Origin: an uncultured Collinsella sp.
GTDB lineage: Bacteria; Actinomycetota; Coriobacteriia; Coriobacteriales; Coriobacteriaceae
Length of the DNA stretch: 64,000 bases
NCBI GenBank assembly: GCA_900556875.1
Contig: USQQ01000001.1
Span: forward strand, 116,007-180,006
Reading direction: 5' to 3'
A program made the position numbers and the translations under genes. The notes under the pieces were generated by a model. That model was not told where the DNA came from. It searched no databases and saw only the letters and a list, made by a program, of their open reading frames with translations. How positions within the stretch are numbered: the first letter of the stretch is position 1; the number at the start of each line of letters is the position of its first letter. Positions 32,731 to 41,763 of this stretch are shown here, one piece after another.

Positions 32731-32765
32731 AAGCCCGCTAGAACGACATCCGTTCTAGCAGGCTT
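32731..32765. terminator. Bidirectional terminator
   Basis: AAGCCCGCTAGAACG (32731-32745) pairs with CGTTCTAGCAGGCTT (32751-32765), with one mismatch, between convergent genes. Confidence 0.75.
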
Positions 32766-32807
32766 AATCAGATATATCAGCTTCGCGCTCGGTAGCTCGG
32801 GCAATTC

Positions 32808-33902
32808 TTACGCAAACAGGCCGTAGATGCTGATGTTGGCCTTGGCGTACAGGGCGTTGGCATACTCGGTCCACTTGGAGCTGGCGCTCGAAGCCTGCGA
32901 AGAATACTGCTGGTAAGCAGTGTAATAGGCGGTCATGGCCTGCTTATAGGTGGCGCTATCGGCGGTAAAGGCATCATCGGCGAAGGCCTTAGCATAGGTG
33001 CCGTTCTCGTCCTTCCAAGTGCCCTTCTCGCTATCCCACTCGTCGCCGGCAAGGTTGATGATGTAGTCGGCGTAGTCCTTGCTCGCGGTCTCCTCGTTGC
33101 CGTCAGCAGGCTCGGTCGGGGCGGTTGGCATGCTTGCGGAGCTGTCGCCGACCTTCTTCTTGTAGAGCTTCTGCAGCGTCGCGGACTGGCGGACGATCTG
33201 CTTGGCCTGGTCCTTGGAGACGCCATACTGCTTGGCCATAGTATCGTAGTCCGAAGTGCCGATAGAATCCTCGGCGTACTTCTTCATCTCCTTAGAAGAG
33301 ACGGTAATGCCCTCGTCCTCGGCAGCATCGAGCAGGATCTTGTTGCGCACGTAAGACAGGATGACGTCGGCGGAAGGAGCCGTGTAGTTACCATCGCTAT
33401 CCTTGACGGTATCCAAGCTGTACTGGCTCTCGATGGCCTCGCGCGCGGTGATGTCGCTCTTCTTGCCGTTGTAGCTATAGCTTGCCACGGTCGAATCGAG
33501 CTGGTCCTCGGTCAGGGTCGACGAACCGACACCCTTGCCGCCAAAGCCGCCATTGCCAATAAAGAAGCCGACCACGGCAGCGATCACGACTGCGACCACA
33601 AAGGCGGCAATCATCGTCTTCTTGTGCTTGGATGCGCGATCGCCCTCATCGGAATCCAGGGCATCGTCGTCCTCATCCTGTGCCACGGGCATCAGATTCT
33701 CGTCAGCGGCATCTGCGGCGATCTGAGCCTCCAGACGGGCGTCCTCTTCCTCGGCCGTCGTGCCAGCTGCAATGTGCTCGGCAGACGTACCGGCAACCAG
33801 GTCGATCTTCTCGTCCTCGTCACCATTGGGGCCTTCGCCGCGCTCGATGATCTGGATGCCGTCGATCTCGTCCTTTTCGTCCTTCTTTTGAATCAGACCC
33901 AT
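32808..33902 (-). CDS. Membrane-anchored SurA-N-like protein
   Basis: 364 residues. A very acidic cytoplasmic N-terminus (about 1-90) is followed by KHKK and one membrane helix (TMIAAFVVAVVIAAVVGFFI). The extracytoplasmic part resembles the N-terminal chaperone domain of SurA/PrsA foldases: ILSYVRNKILLDAAEDEGITVS, then a helix with EMKKYAEDSIG and KDQAKQIVRQSATLQKLYKK. No parvulin-type isomerase core is evident, so it may be a chaperone only. The C-terminus is Ser/Ala/Tyr-rich. Confidence 0.7.
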   Translation of the reverse strand: MGLIQKKDEKDEIDGIQIIERGEGPNGDEDEKIDLVAGTSAEHIAAGTTAEEEDARLEAQIAADAADENLMPVAQDEDDDALDSDEGDRASKHKKTMIAAFVVAVVIAAVVGFFIGNGGFGGKGVGSSTLTEDQLDSTVASYSYNGKKSDITAREAIESQYSLDTVKDSDGNYTAPSADVILSYVRNKILLDAAEDEGITVSSKEMKKYAEDSIGTSDYDTMAKQYGVSKDQAKQIVRQSATLQKLYKKKVGDSSASMPTAPTEPADGNEETASKDYADYIINLAGDEWDSEKGTWKDENGTYAKAFADDAFTADSATYKQAMTAYYTAYQQYSSQASSASSKWTEYANALYAKANISIYGLFA

Positions 33903-33940
33903 ATCAGTTACTCCTTGTTAGGAAACATAGTCCCTCATAG

Positions 33941-33969
33941 AATACGCCCGACGGAGCGCCGGGCGTATT
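33941..33969 (-). terminator. Hairpin after isocitrate dehydrogenase gene
   Basis: AATACGCCCG / CCGGGCGTATT stem around ACGGAGCG, between the icd and SurA-like genes. The T-tract is poor, so it may be a weak terminator or an mRNA-stabilising hairpin. Confidence 0.5.
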
Positions 33970-34028
33970 GATTCTTAGGTTATACGCAAACACTTAAGTA
34001 CTATTTAGGCGTTTGCAGCCCGCATGTC

Positions 34029-35114
34029 TTAGGCCAGATGCGCGATAACGGCATCGGCAAAGGCCTGCGTGCCCACGGCGCCCTTAACGGAGCCAGTCTG
34101 GGCACGACGCACGTCACCGGTAACCTGCTCGCCCTCGTCGAGCGTGGCAGATACGGCGGCACGAATGCGATTGGCAGCATCGTTCTCGCCCAAGTGGTCG
34201 AGCATCATCGCAGCAGAAAGGATCTCGGCCGTGGGGTTGGCGATATCCTGGCCCGCGATATCGGGCGCGGAGCCGTGCGTTGCCTCGAAGATGGCGCAGT
34301 CGGCACCGATGTTGGAGCCGGGGGCCATGCCCAGACCACCCACCAGGCCGGCGCACAGGTCGCTCACGATGTCGCCGTACAGGTTGGGCAGCACCAGGAC
34401 ATCGAAGTCGTTGGGGTTCTGGACCAGGCCCATGCAGGTGGCGTCGACGATCTTGTCGTTGAACTCGATATCGGGATAGCCCGCGGCCACCTCGCGCGCA
34501 ACGCGCAGGAACAGGCCGTCGGTCGCCTTCATGATATTGGCCTTGTGCACGGCCGTCACCTTTTTGCGGCCGCAGCGGCGGGCATACTCAAAGGCGTACT
34601 CCACAATACGGCGGCTCTTGGCGATAGAGATGGGCTTGATCGAGATGGCGGAATCGGCGGCAAAGGTCTTCTGACCCGAGCGCTCGACAAGCTGTGAGAG
34701 CTCCTCGACCTCGGCTGCGCCCTCGTCGAACTCGATGCCGGCATAGAGGTCCTCGGTGTTCTCGCGCACGATGACCAGATCGACGTCGCGGAAACGCGAG
34801 CCGTCGCCCGGCTGCGACAGACAGGGACGCACGCAGGCGTACAGGTCGAAGTGCTTGCGCAGGGCGACGTTAACGCTGCGGAAGCCCGTGCCGACCGGTG
34901 TGGTGATGGGGCCCTTGATGGCAACCTTGGTCTCGGCGACCGCATCGAGCACATGTTGGGGCAGCGGCGTGCCAAACTCGTCCATGACGCCGGCACCGGC
35001 CTCCTGGACGTTCCAGTTGATCTGGACACCGGTGGCCTCGACCACGCGGCGCATGGCCTGCGTAATCTCGGGACCGATACCGTCACCGGGAATCAGGACT
35101 ACATCGTGCGCCAT
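34029..35114 (-). CDS. icd: NAD-type isocitrate dehydrogenase
   Basis: 361 residues. It starts VVLIPGDGIGPEITQAM. The substrate loop TPVGTGFRSVNVALRKHFDLYACVRP has the Ser/Asn pattern of isocitrate enzymes and not the isopropylmalate loop. VIVRENTEDLYAGIEFD and a late NPTAEILSAAMMLDHLGE are family signatures. It oxidises isocitrate to 2-oxoglutarate and CO2 in the cytoplasm. It is the last of four tightly packed minus-strand genes. Homo-isocitrate activity is a remote alternative. Confidence 0.87.
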   Translation of the reverse strand: MAHDVVLIPGDGIGPEITQAMRRVVEATGVQINWNVQEAGAGVMDEFGTPLPQHVLDAVAETKVAIKGPITTPVGTGFRSVNVALRKHFDLYACVRPCLSQPGDGSRFRDVDLVIVRENTEDLYAGIEFDEGAAEVEELSQLVERSGQKTFAADSAISIKPISIAKSRRIVEYAFEYARRCGRKKVTAVHKANIMKATDGLFLRVAREVAAGYPDIEFNDKIVDATCMGLVQNPNDFDVLVLPNLYGDIVSDLCAGLVGGLGMAPGSNIGADCAIFEATHGSAPDIAGQDIANPTAEILSAAMMLDHLGENDAANRIRAAVSATLDEGEQVTGDVRRAQTGSVKGAVGTQAFADAVIAHLA

Positions 35115-35120
35115 AATCTG

Positions 35121-35819
35121 TTACTCCTCGTCTTCGGCGTCGTCAGATTTTTTAACGCTAGCATGCTTCTTCTTTTTGGAGAGATCCAGGCCAAAACGTT
35201 TAACAAGCATTTCGCAAATCTCGCTCGAACGGGCCTTGAGATAGCTGCCCTTACCGTTCTCGGCATCGAACTTAAGGCGCAGCGCAAGCTTCTCGGCAAC
35301 CTCGGCGTCGATCTCGCCCTGGCAAAACTCGTACAGGCAACCGAGCATGTCGCGATACTCAAGGTCGCCGTGGTAGCACTGGATGGCCTCGTCCAGGATG
35401 GGCCAAGCCTCGCGTGAACGCTCGACACTCGTGGCACCCCACACGCACAGCAGGCGGAAGGCGGCATAGCGCAGCGTGGAGGAGATCTCGTCGAACAGTG
35501 CGGTCTCGGCGCCCTCAAAGGCATCGCCCAGCTGCTCGGGGCAGGTGGTGGCGAGCGCCGTCAGGGCATCGAGGGCCTCCCAGCGGGTCTGCGCCTCGGG
35601 GCGGTTGAGTGCCTCGATCAACGCGGGCACGCAGGGCACGACGTGCTGCGGATCGCGCTCGGCAAGCAGGTGCAGCACGCGGGCGGCAAACTGGCGGATG
35701 CGGCGCGTGGGGCAGCCGAGCTCCTGGACCAGGCGATCGACGGCGTTCTCGTTCTCCTCTGCCAGCTGGAGCTGTGCCAGCTCCTCGTCGGTGAGCTGTT
35801 CGTCTTTGTTTTCTGCCAT
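35121..35819 (-). CDS. HEAT-repeat-like helical protein
   Basis: 232 residues. Helical pairs of HEAT type are visible: LVQELGCPTRRIRQFAARVLHLLAE, VPCVPALIEALNRPEAQTRWEALDALTALA, then STLRYAAFRLLCVWG. The C-terminus is Lys-rich then acidic (KKKKHASVKKSDDAEDEE). It is a scaffold or adaptor with no catalytic motif. Six bp separate it from icd and 15 bp from the membrane protein gene, so all belong to one operon. Function unknown. Confidence 0.78.
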   Translation of the reverse strand: MAENKDEQLTDEELAQLQLAEENENAVDRLVQELGCPTRRIRQFAARVLHLLAERDPQHVVPCVPALIEALNRPEAQTRWEALDALTALATTCPEQLGDAFEGAETALFDEISSTLRYAAFRLLCVWGATSVERSREAWPILDEAIQCYHGDLEYRDMLGCLYEFCQGEIDAEVAEKLALRLKFDAENGKGSYLKARSSEICEMLVKRFGLDLSKKKKHASVKKSDDAEDEE

Positions 35820-35834
35820 AGTTACCTCTTCTTA

Positions 35835-36263
35835 CTATTTCTTAGCGTGCTTGCCAGCACCCTTGCTCTCATCGGTGACCGAGATGAGCTGTCGGTCGGC
35901 CGCGCCATTGCGACGCGCACGGCGGCGCTCCTCGGCGTCGCCCGCGTCGGCGGCGGCGCGATGAGCCTTGTTGACGTTAAAAACCTCGTCGTGCTTGCGC
36001 CATGGACCGACGGACTCGCCAAAGCTCATCTTAAGACCGGCGATAAAGCCGCCGAGCCAGCCGATCGGCGCAAACTGCACCAGCGGGAACAACGAGAACA
36101 CCCAGGTCAGTAGGACGACCGCCGCCGCTCCTGCAAAGTTGGCGATCCAGTAGTCGCGCTTGGTGATGACACACTTTTCGCACGCCCACTGGCCGCACAA
36201 AAAGCCGATGTAGATCGCAAAGAGAAAGAGCACCAGCGCAAGCACCACGAACGTCCAGCTCAT
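35835..36263 (-). CDS. Small membrane protein of unknown function
   Basis: 142 residues from ATG 36263, with GGGGAG 8 nt upstream. Two hydrophobic segments (1-25 and about 40-75) flank a CGQWACEKCVITKRDYW loop whose three Cys could bind a metal or form a disulfide. The C-terminal 60 residues are charged and soluble. No family is recognised. It starts 5 bp after the HIBADH-type gene, so it is coexpressed. Confidence 0.72.
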   Translation of the reverse strand: MSWTFVVLALVLFLFAIYIGFLCGQWACEKCVITKRDYWIANFAGAAAVVLLTWVFSLFPLVQFAPIGWLGGFIAGLKMSFGESVGPWRKHDEVFNVNKAHRAAADAGDAEERRRARRNGAADRQLISVTDESKGAGKHAKK

Positions 36264-36268
36264 AGGCG

Positions 36269-37348
36269 CTACTCCCCGTGATGGTGGCCGCAGCAGCACT
36301 CGTGGCCGTCGTCATGGCCGTGGCCACCGCAGCACTCGTGGTCCTCGCCGTGGTGATGGCCACAACCGCACTCATGGTCCTCGCCGTGCTCGCCGCAACC
36401 GCAACCTTCCTCGTGAGCGCCATGCTCCTCGGGACGATACTGCGACCAGTCCAGACCGGCGGCGATGGCATCGGCCTCCTCCTTATAGAGGACCGTGATG
36501 GCCTGGGTGCCCAGCTTGGCGCCACCGATAGCGTCGAGCATGTCGTAGAGCGTAAAGGCCACGTCGGCGCCGGGCAGCGCGAGCTCGCGGTCATCGGCGT
36601 AGGCGAGCGCCAGACGCAGGTCCTTAATGAAATGCTCGACCATAAAGCCGGGCTTGTAGTCGCCGTCGAGCGCCTTGGGCGCCAGGCTCTCCATGGCACC
36701 GGACTTACCGGTGCCGCCCAGGATCATCTGACGGGTCTTCTCCAGATCAAGGCCGCTCAGCTCGGCAAAGGCCAGCGCATCGGCCATACCGACCATGCAG
36801 GCGCCCAGCGACACCTGGTTGGCGAGCTTGGCAGCCTGACCCTTGCCAGCGCCATCGAAGCAGCAAATATTTGCCGCAAAGGTGGAAAGGATGTCGCGGA
36901 CCGGGGCGATGTCGTTTTCGGTAGCGCCCACGATGGCCGTGAGCGTGCCGGCGATAGCGCCCGACTCGCCGCCGGTGACGGGGCAGTCAAACGCCATGCG
37001 GCCAGAAACCTGAGCGGCCTCGGCAATGTCGCGCGCCAACTCGGGCGAGCTCGTGGTGAGGTCGATCAAGACCGCGCCGGGCTTAGTGCACGCGAGCAGG
37101 CCGTCGCCCGCCAGGTAGAGCTCCTCGACCTCGGAGGGATAACCCACCATGGTAAAGACGACGTCGGCGTTCGCCGCGGCATCTGCCGGCGTATCGGCCC
37201 AGGCGGCACCACGCTCGATAAGCGCGGCAGCCTTGGACTTGGTGCGGTTGTTGACCGTGACGGGATAGCCAGCGTCCAGAATGTGGCCGGCGATGGGGGC
37301 ACCCATAATTCCGGTGCCGATAAATGCGACAGAGAGCTTGTTTGCCAT
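36269..37348 (-). CDS. HIBADH-family dehydrogenase with a His/Cys-rich C-terminal tail
   Basis: 359 residues. Residues 1-300 form a 3-hydroxyisobutyrate/tartronate-semialdehyde reductase-type enzyme: FIGTGIMGAPIAGHILDAG (NAD loop), DCPVTGGESGAIAGTL and the catalytic Lys region GKGQAAKLANQ. The last ~55 residues carry 14 His and 9 Cys in HHHGEDHECC-like repeats, which look like a nickel- or zinc-binding store. I know no such tail in ordinary family members. It is first in an operon with a small membrane protein, a HEAT protein and icd. The enzyme's substrate is not determined by sequence. Confidence 0.85.
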   Translation of the reverse strand: MANKLSVAFIGTGIMGAPIAGHILDAGYPVTVNNRTKSKAAALIERGAAWADTPADAAANADVVFTMVGYPSEVEELYLAGDGLLACTKPGAVLIDLTTSSPELARDIAEAAQVSGRMAFDCPVTGGESGAIAGTLTAIVGATENDIAPVRDILSTFAANICCFDGAGKGQAAKLANQVSLGACMVGMADALAFAELSGLDLEKTRQMILGGTGKSGAMESLAPKALDGDYKPGFMVEHFIKDLRLALAYADDRELALPGADVAFTLYDMLDAIGGAKLGTQAITVLYKEEADAIAAGLDWSQYRPEEHGAHEEGCGCGEHGEDHECGCGHHHGEDHECCGGHGHDDGHECCCGHHHGE

Positions 37349-37446
37349 GAAACCTTTCCTTTTGGGTTGGGTGTTGTTACCAGGTTGAATACTCGGTGCC
37401 AGCGTTTGGGCTGTGAGTTGGGATCGATTACGGCCGCGTTACTTGC

Positions 37447-38400
37447 CTACTGGCCGCGCACGCGGCGGGCGATGCGGTCGGAAAGCGACGCCTTGTCGGC
37501 GCGGTTCTTACCCCAAAACGCGCAGGCCACCATGCCGGGGCCCACGTGCGAGCCAATGGTGGGACCCACGGAGCTGCGAATGATCGTGACGTCGGCGCAA
37601 CCCTCCTCCTTGCGGATGGCGGCTTCGAGCCAGTCGCCGTCCTTTTCGGCATCGGCCGTCATAATGGCGATGGGCATGGTGCGATCGGGCACATAGTTCT
37701 CGCGGAACGACTTGAGAATGGACTTGAGCGCCTTCTTGCGACCGCGGTTGACGCCGATCAGCGACAGCGAGCCGGCCAGGTCGTAGGACAGCTCGGGTTT
37801 GACGTCGAGCTTTGCCGTGAGCTGTGCCGCCGCGGGCGGAATGCGGCCGCCGGCAGCCAGCGCGTCAAAGCTCTCGAGCGTAAAGTAACCGTGGACATAG
37901 GTCTTAGCCTCGTTTGCCCAGTCGACCAGCTGCTTGGCGGTCAGTCCCGCCGAACGCTGGCGCACGGCCTCGAGCGCCAAGAGCGCGCCGGTCGCGCAGG
38001 GCAGAGCGTTGTCGACCACGTACAGCTCAAAGTTGGGATACTCGGCGCGCACGGCGTCCGCCGCCTGGCACGCGGAGTTGTAGCTCGACGACAGCGCCGA
38101 GGTAAAGCACAGGTAGACCGTGGGCGTGCCCTCTTTGGCGCACTCGGTAAAGAACTCGATATAGCGACCGAGCGACACAGCCGAGGTGGACACGCGGGCA
38201 CCGGCGCGCATGCGATCGTAAAACTCCTTGGGTGTGATGCTCGACCAGATGTCATCCGTGCGCTCCTCGCCATCGATAATGAAAGGGAAACCCAAGATAT
38301 CGACATCGAGGTTCGCGGCGACCTCGGGGCTAAAGTCGCAGCAGGTATCGACGACGATGCGGCAACGGTCCGAATGACCGGCGGATGAGGCCTTGTCCAT
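37447..38400 (-). CDS. DegV-family fatty-acid-binding protein
   Basis: 317 residues from ATG 38400, with AAGGAG 8 nt upstream. DegV features are present: RIVVDTCCDFSPE at the start, the VSTSAVSLGRYIEFF loop, FTSALSSSYNSA, and the C-terminal SVGPTIGSHVGPG. DegV/FakB-type proteins bind a fatty acid for phosphorylation by FakA. A FakA partner is not in the window. The gene is probably its own transcript. Confidence 0.88.
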   Translation of the reverse strand: MDKASSAGHSDRCRIVVDTCCDFSPEVAANLDVDILGFPFIIDGEERTDDIWSSITPKEFYDRMRAGARVSTSAVSLGRYIEFFTECAKEGTPTVYLCFTSALSSSYNSACQAADAVRAEYPNFELYVVDNALPCATGALLALEAVRQRSAGLTAKQLVDWANEAKTYVHGYFTLESFDALAAGGRIPPAAAQLTAKLDVKPELSYDLAGSLSLIGVNRGRKKALKSILKSFRENYVPDRTMPIAIMTADAEKDGDWLEAAIRKEEGCADVTIIRSSVGPTIGSHVGPGMVACAFWGKNRADKASLSDRIARRVRGQ

Positions 38401-38420
38401 CAAAGCGACTCCTTACGTAA

Positions 38421-38450
38421 AAAGGCGGCCACCCGCATGGGATGGCCGCC
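38421..38450 (-). terminator. Terminator after hpf
   Basis: GGCGGCCA (38424-38431) pairs with TGGCCGCC (38443-38450); on the minus strand TTTTT follows. Confidence 0.85.
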
Positions 38451-38479
38451 AGCCGTTAACTCATGCAAGTTAACGTATT

Positions 38480-39064
38480 TTACTCGTCAAGTGTTTCGAT
38501 GCGGGGCTTGATGATGCCATATCCACCATTCTTACGGTGATACACCACATTGATGAGGCCAGTCGTCGCGTTCTCGAACACGTAGAAGTCGTGGCCGAGC
38601 AGATCGGTCTGCACCAGCGCCTGCTCCTCAGTCATCGGGGTGACATCGATGACTTTCTCGCGGACGAGCAGGTCGTCCTCCTCCTCGGGCAGCAGCAGGT
38701 CGGCCAGATCCTCGACGCGCTCGACCGGCGCGACATCCGCGGCGCTGGCACCGCCCTGGCGGTTGTCCACGACCTTAGTCTTGAACTTACGCAGCTGGCG
38801 GGCGACCTTATCGGCGGAGAGGTCGATGGCGGCGTACATATCTGCACCGTGCTCGGCAACGCGAATCACCGAACCGCGGGCACGAACCGTAACCTCGACG
38901 ATTGCCGGGTTGGGGTTCGAGGGGTTCTTCTCATAGCGAAGTACAACGTCGACCGTCATGGGCTCGATATCGAAAACCTTGAGCGCCTCGCCGATCTTCT
39001 CATCCACATGCGCACGCAGAGCATCGGTTACCGTCGTCTTGCGTCCAGAAACCTTGATATCCAT
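38480..39064 (-). CDS. hpf: Ribosome hibernation promoting factor (long form)
   Basis: 194 residues from ATG 39064, with TTGGAG upstream. The N-terminal ~100 residues are the S30AE domain (MDIKVSGRKTTVTDALRAHV, then DMYAAIDLSADKVARQLRK). The C-terminal domain ends VYHRKNGGYGIIKP, the dimerisation module of long HPF that pairs two 70S into 100S ribosomes. It is expected to act in stationary phase. The gene stands alone with its own terminator. Confidence 0.92.
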   Translation of the reverse strand: MDIKVSGRKTTVTDALRAHVDEKIGEALKVFDIEPMTVDVVLRYEKNPSNPNPAIVEVTVRARGSVIRVAEHGADMYAAIDLSADKVARQLRKFKTKVVDNRQGGASAADVAPVERVEDLADLLLPEEEDDLLVREKVIDVTPMTEEQALVQTDLLGHDFYVFENATTGLINVVYHRKNGGYGIIKPRIETLDE

Positions 39065-39286
39065 ACGTGGCTCCAATCTGCCTCGGGGACTTACTGTACT
39101 GGCTATGTACCCATTGCCGTGCATTTAATCACGCGGATTCCCAAAGACCCGAATAACGATTGCTTGATACCGCATACCGAAGTCTCGCACTTTTCTGTGG
39201 CAAAGTGCGCTATAGGAGGGAGCCGGCGACTTTGTATTTGGTCCCGAAAATTGGCTTTGACCTGCTGGTTTTATAGAGATGAAAAA

Positions 39287-39315
39287 GCCGGGCTCCCCTA
39301 TTGGGGAAGCCCGGC
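39287..39315 (-). terminator. Terminator after solute-binding lipoprotein gene
   Basis: GCCGGGCTCCCC / GGGGAAGCCCGGC stem with a short loop and a minus-strand TTTTTC. The rest of the 39065-39381 gap has only a small GCACTTT/AAAGTGC hairpin near 39187 and a TCTCCTA/TAGGAGA palindrome near 39344. Confidence 0.82.
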
Positions 39316-39381
39316 AGTGCGTGTTGAAACCGTGAAGGGGCATCTCTCCTAGCGCATAGGAGACACCACCCCTAGCAATAA

Positions 39382-40407
39382 CTAGCTATTAAGCTTGTTA
39401 ATGTCGTCGTCGGTGATGGTGTCTTCCTGGCTGGACGATTTGTCTTCGGAGGATGCGGTCTCATTGTTGGAATCGGAGGACTCGCTGCCGGAGGATGTGG
39501 TCTCGCTGGACTCAGAGTCGCCCGGCTGCACGTTAGCGCCCGAAACCGTCTTAGTGGTGAGGTCGTAGGGCATCGTGCCGTACCAGACGCAGTGGACCGC
39601 CTCGAGCGTGCCGTCGGCCGAAATACCGTCGAGGGCATCGCTCACGGCACGACACAGTTCGTCATTGGACGAAAGGCCTGCAACACCAAGCGTCGAGGGC
39701 GCCTCGAGCGCACCGACATAGGAGATCTCGCTCATCAGTCGCGCAAGGTAACCGCCAGCCGTGGAGTCGCAGATCACATAGTCGACCTCGCCGGACTCGA
39801 GCGCCTCAAAGCACTCGTTGATGTTGGAGTAAGTCTTTTGGTTGGCGGTGATGCTCTGCTTAGCAAGCGCCTCCTGCGAGGCCGAGGACATCTGGATACC
39901 CAGAGTAGACGTGTTAAGGGTATCGGTGGAAACGCTCAGCGACCCACCATCGCTGGTTTTACCGAACACGGAAGCGGCATCGTACAGGCACGTGCCGAGC
40001 GAGCTAACGTCCCCATCCGTGGAGTTGATCTCGCCGATAAAGATATCAGCCTTTTTGTCACCGAGCGCGGAACCTGCCGAGGACGCATCGACAAAGGCGA
40101 CCTTAAGGCCCATGCGGCTTGCGAGGGCGCGGGCAGCGTCGACTGCATACCCCGTGAGCTCGCCGTCAGCGCCCTGCATGGCCTGCGGCGCATCGGAGGT
40201 ATCGAGGGCAACCGTCAGGGTACCGGGGGTGACCAGGGCATCATCCGACACCGCGGGCGTGACGGTCTCGTACTCGATCTGGTCGATCGTGGGAGTCGTG
40301 AACGTAGACAGCGGGTTGAACGCGCATCCGCTCAGGCCCAAAACGGCGATGACCGCTGCGGTCCCAGCACCTAACCGAGCCGCGTGCATCAAGCTGCCCC
40401 TCACCAT
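39382..40407 (-). CDS. Solute-binding lipoprotein (family 3-like)
   Basis: About 341 residues from ATG 40407; ATG 40389 is also possible. The signal peptide ends in a lipobox, VLGLSGC, so the protein is a cell-surface lipoprotein. The body has family-3 features: GTLTVALDTSDAPQAM, LTGYAVDAARALASRMGLKVAF, and DYVICDSTAGGYL. The last 60 residues are Ser/Glu/Asp-rich and probably disordered. No permease or ATPase gene is adjacent, so it is an orphan, perhaps feeding another ABC system. The frame extends well upstream of the lipoprotein start, but without a sensible signal. Confidence 0.78.
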   Translation of the reverse strand: MVRGSLMHAARLGAGTAAVIAVLGLSGCAFNPLSTFTTPTIDQIEYETVTPAVSDDALVTPGTLTVALDTSDAPQAMQGADGELTGYAVDAARALASRMGLKVAFVDASSAGSALGDKKADIFIGEINSTDGDVSSLGTCLYDAASVFGKTSDGGSLSVSTDTLNTSTLGIQMSSASQEALAKQSITANQKTYSNINECFEALESGEVDYVICDSTAGGYLARLMSEISYVGALEAPSTLGVAGLSSNDELCRAVSDALDGISADGTLEAVHCVWYGTMPYDLTTKTVSGANVQPGDSESSETTSSGSESSDSNNETASSEDKSSSQEDTITDDDINKLNS

Positions 40408-40854
40408 GTCCACTACCCTGCCTTCTGTGTCGTATACGATCCGTGCGTTGCGCGGAATATCAGATTGTTCCCACCAGCTGACCTGGTATTTGACCCCACA
40501 CTTGCGCACCGGGGTGTTTGCTCGGGAGGCCGCAGCCACCTTCACGACTGGCCCGCTCGCCCGCGAGGCGGTATTGCCCCAAAGAAAGTAGAACGGACGG
40601 TGCGGCTTACATCTAGGACGCGCCATGATCGCGCCGCGCGCACGCGGTCGCTTACGTGGATCCCTTTGACCGCGTCTGTCTTGGACTAGGACGGGCATTT
40701 CGTCCGTCCGCAACCACAGCCTGGTAGGAACGTAGCGCATTATAGCTAAGTTCAAGCTAAAGTTTAAGGTTAGGGGCGTCATTCGCATCGCGAGTACAGA
40801 TTTCGCAGGTCAGGACGGGCCGCACGCGCCATCTTCACTGCCACAAAACCACCC

Positions 40855-41661
40855 CTACCAAACACGTGCGATAGCAAGGCCATCGACTGCCGCAGCGCCG
40901 GCACGCTTGAGCTCCGCCGAGGCTGCTGCCATGGTCGCGCCCGTGGTGATAACGTCATCGATAAGCAGTAAGCGGCGGCCGTGCACGTCCTCAACCGTCT
41001 CGTACATGCCTTGGGCACGCTCGCGACGCTCCTCACGACCGAGTTCGCGCTGGTCGCCATGCCCGTACTTGACGAGGGCATCGAGCAGGGGAACACCCGA
41101 CAGCTCGCAAAATGGGCGCGCAATGGCCTCCATATGATCAAAGCCACGCCGCCGAAACGCTGCCGCCGTCGCAGGCACAAACACCACCGCATCCGCACCG
41201 GACAGCACACCTCCGTAGCGATCGGGCGCTACGACCTGGGCATGCAGGGCGGTGTCGTAGAGCAGCTCCGCCAGATACGGCGCCAGGCGTCGCTCGCCCG
41301 CGTCCTTGTACGCTTTAATGATGCGCGGCAGCGGATGCGCATAGACGGAGCACGCCAGGCAGCGGTCGAGCGCCTCCGCCATTGCCGAGGACGTGCCCTC
41401 GACCGAACACTCAGTGCACAGCAAATCCCCAAACGGGGCGCCGCATCGGGTACAGCTATGACGTGGGTCGATGAGCGTGAGCGCAGCCAGGCAGTCTTGG
41501 CAAATAAGCGTACCGGCGCGCTCGCAGCCGGCACATCGTGTTGGCGACAACGCCTCAAGCGCCTCGTGCGCCGCCTGCTCGGCAAACGATAGCGATTCGT
41601 CCGCAAACGGTAGGATGCCGGCACCTTGCAGACGGCTCAATATGTTCAGATGGCTCTTCAA
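40855..41661 (-). CDS. comF: ComF-family phosphoribosyltransferase-like protein
   Basis: 268 residues. Near the N-terminus lie Cys pairs of a zinc ribbon (CAGC, CQDC, CTRC, CTEC). The C-terminal domain has FRRRGFDHMEAIARPF and the PRPP loop LLLIDDVITTGAT. ComF proteins support natural DNA uptake in Firmicutes; in Actinobacteria the role is unclear. It follows ricT, separated by a hairpin. Confidence 0.88.
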   Translation of the reverse strand: MKSHLNILSRLQGAGILPFADESLSFAEQAAHEALEALSPTRCAGCERAGTLICQDCLAALTLIDPRHSCTRCGAPFGDLLCTECSVEGTSSAMAEALDRCLACSVYAHPLPRIIKAYKDAGERRLAPYLAELLYDTALHAQVVAPDRYGGVLSGADAVVFVPATAAAFRRRGFDHMEAIARPFCELSGVPLLDALVKYGHGDQRELGREERRERAQGMYETVEDVHGRRLLLIDDVITTGATMAAASAELKRAGAAAVDGLAIARVW

Positions 41662-41664
41662 GAC

Positions 41665-41700
41665 ACAACCCTCCCTACGTTCGGTCGCAGGGAGGGTTGT
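41665..41700. terminator. Hairpin between ricT and comF
   Basis: ACAACCCTCCCT (41665-41676) pairs perfectly with AGGGAGGGTTGT (41689-41700). The T-tract is weak, so it may attenuate rather than stop transcription. Confidence 0.6.
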
Positions 41701-41763
41701 TGATTCAGCGCTATGATACCCCGATGCGCTCGGGGCAAGGCGAGCAAAATCCGCTCGCGGGCG

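Noticed and set aside
40408..40788. Upstream extension of the solute-binding lipoprotein
   Set aside because: It would bury the signal peptide and lipobox 130 residues inside the protein; basic, low-quality sequence.
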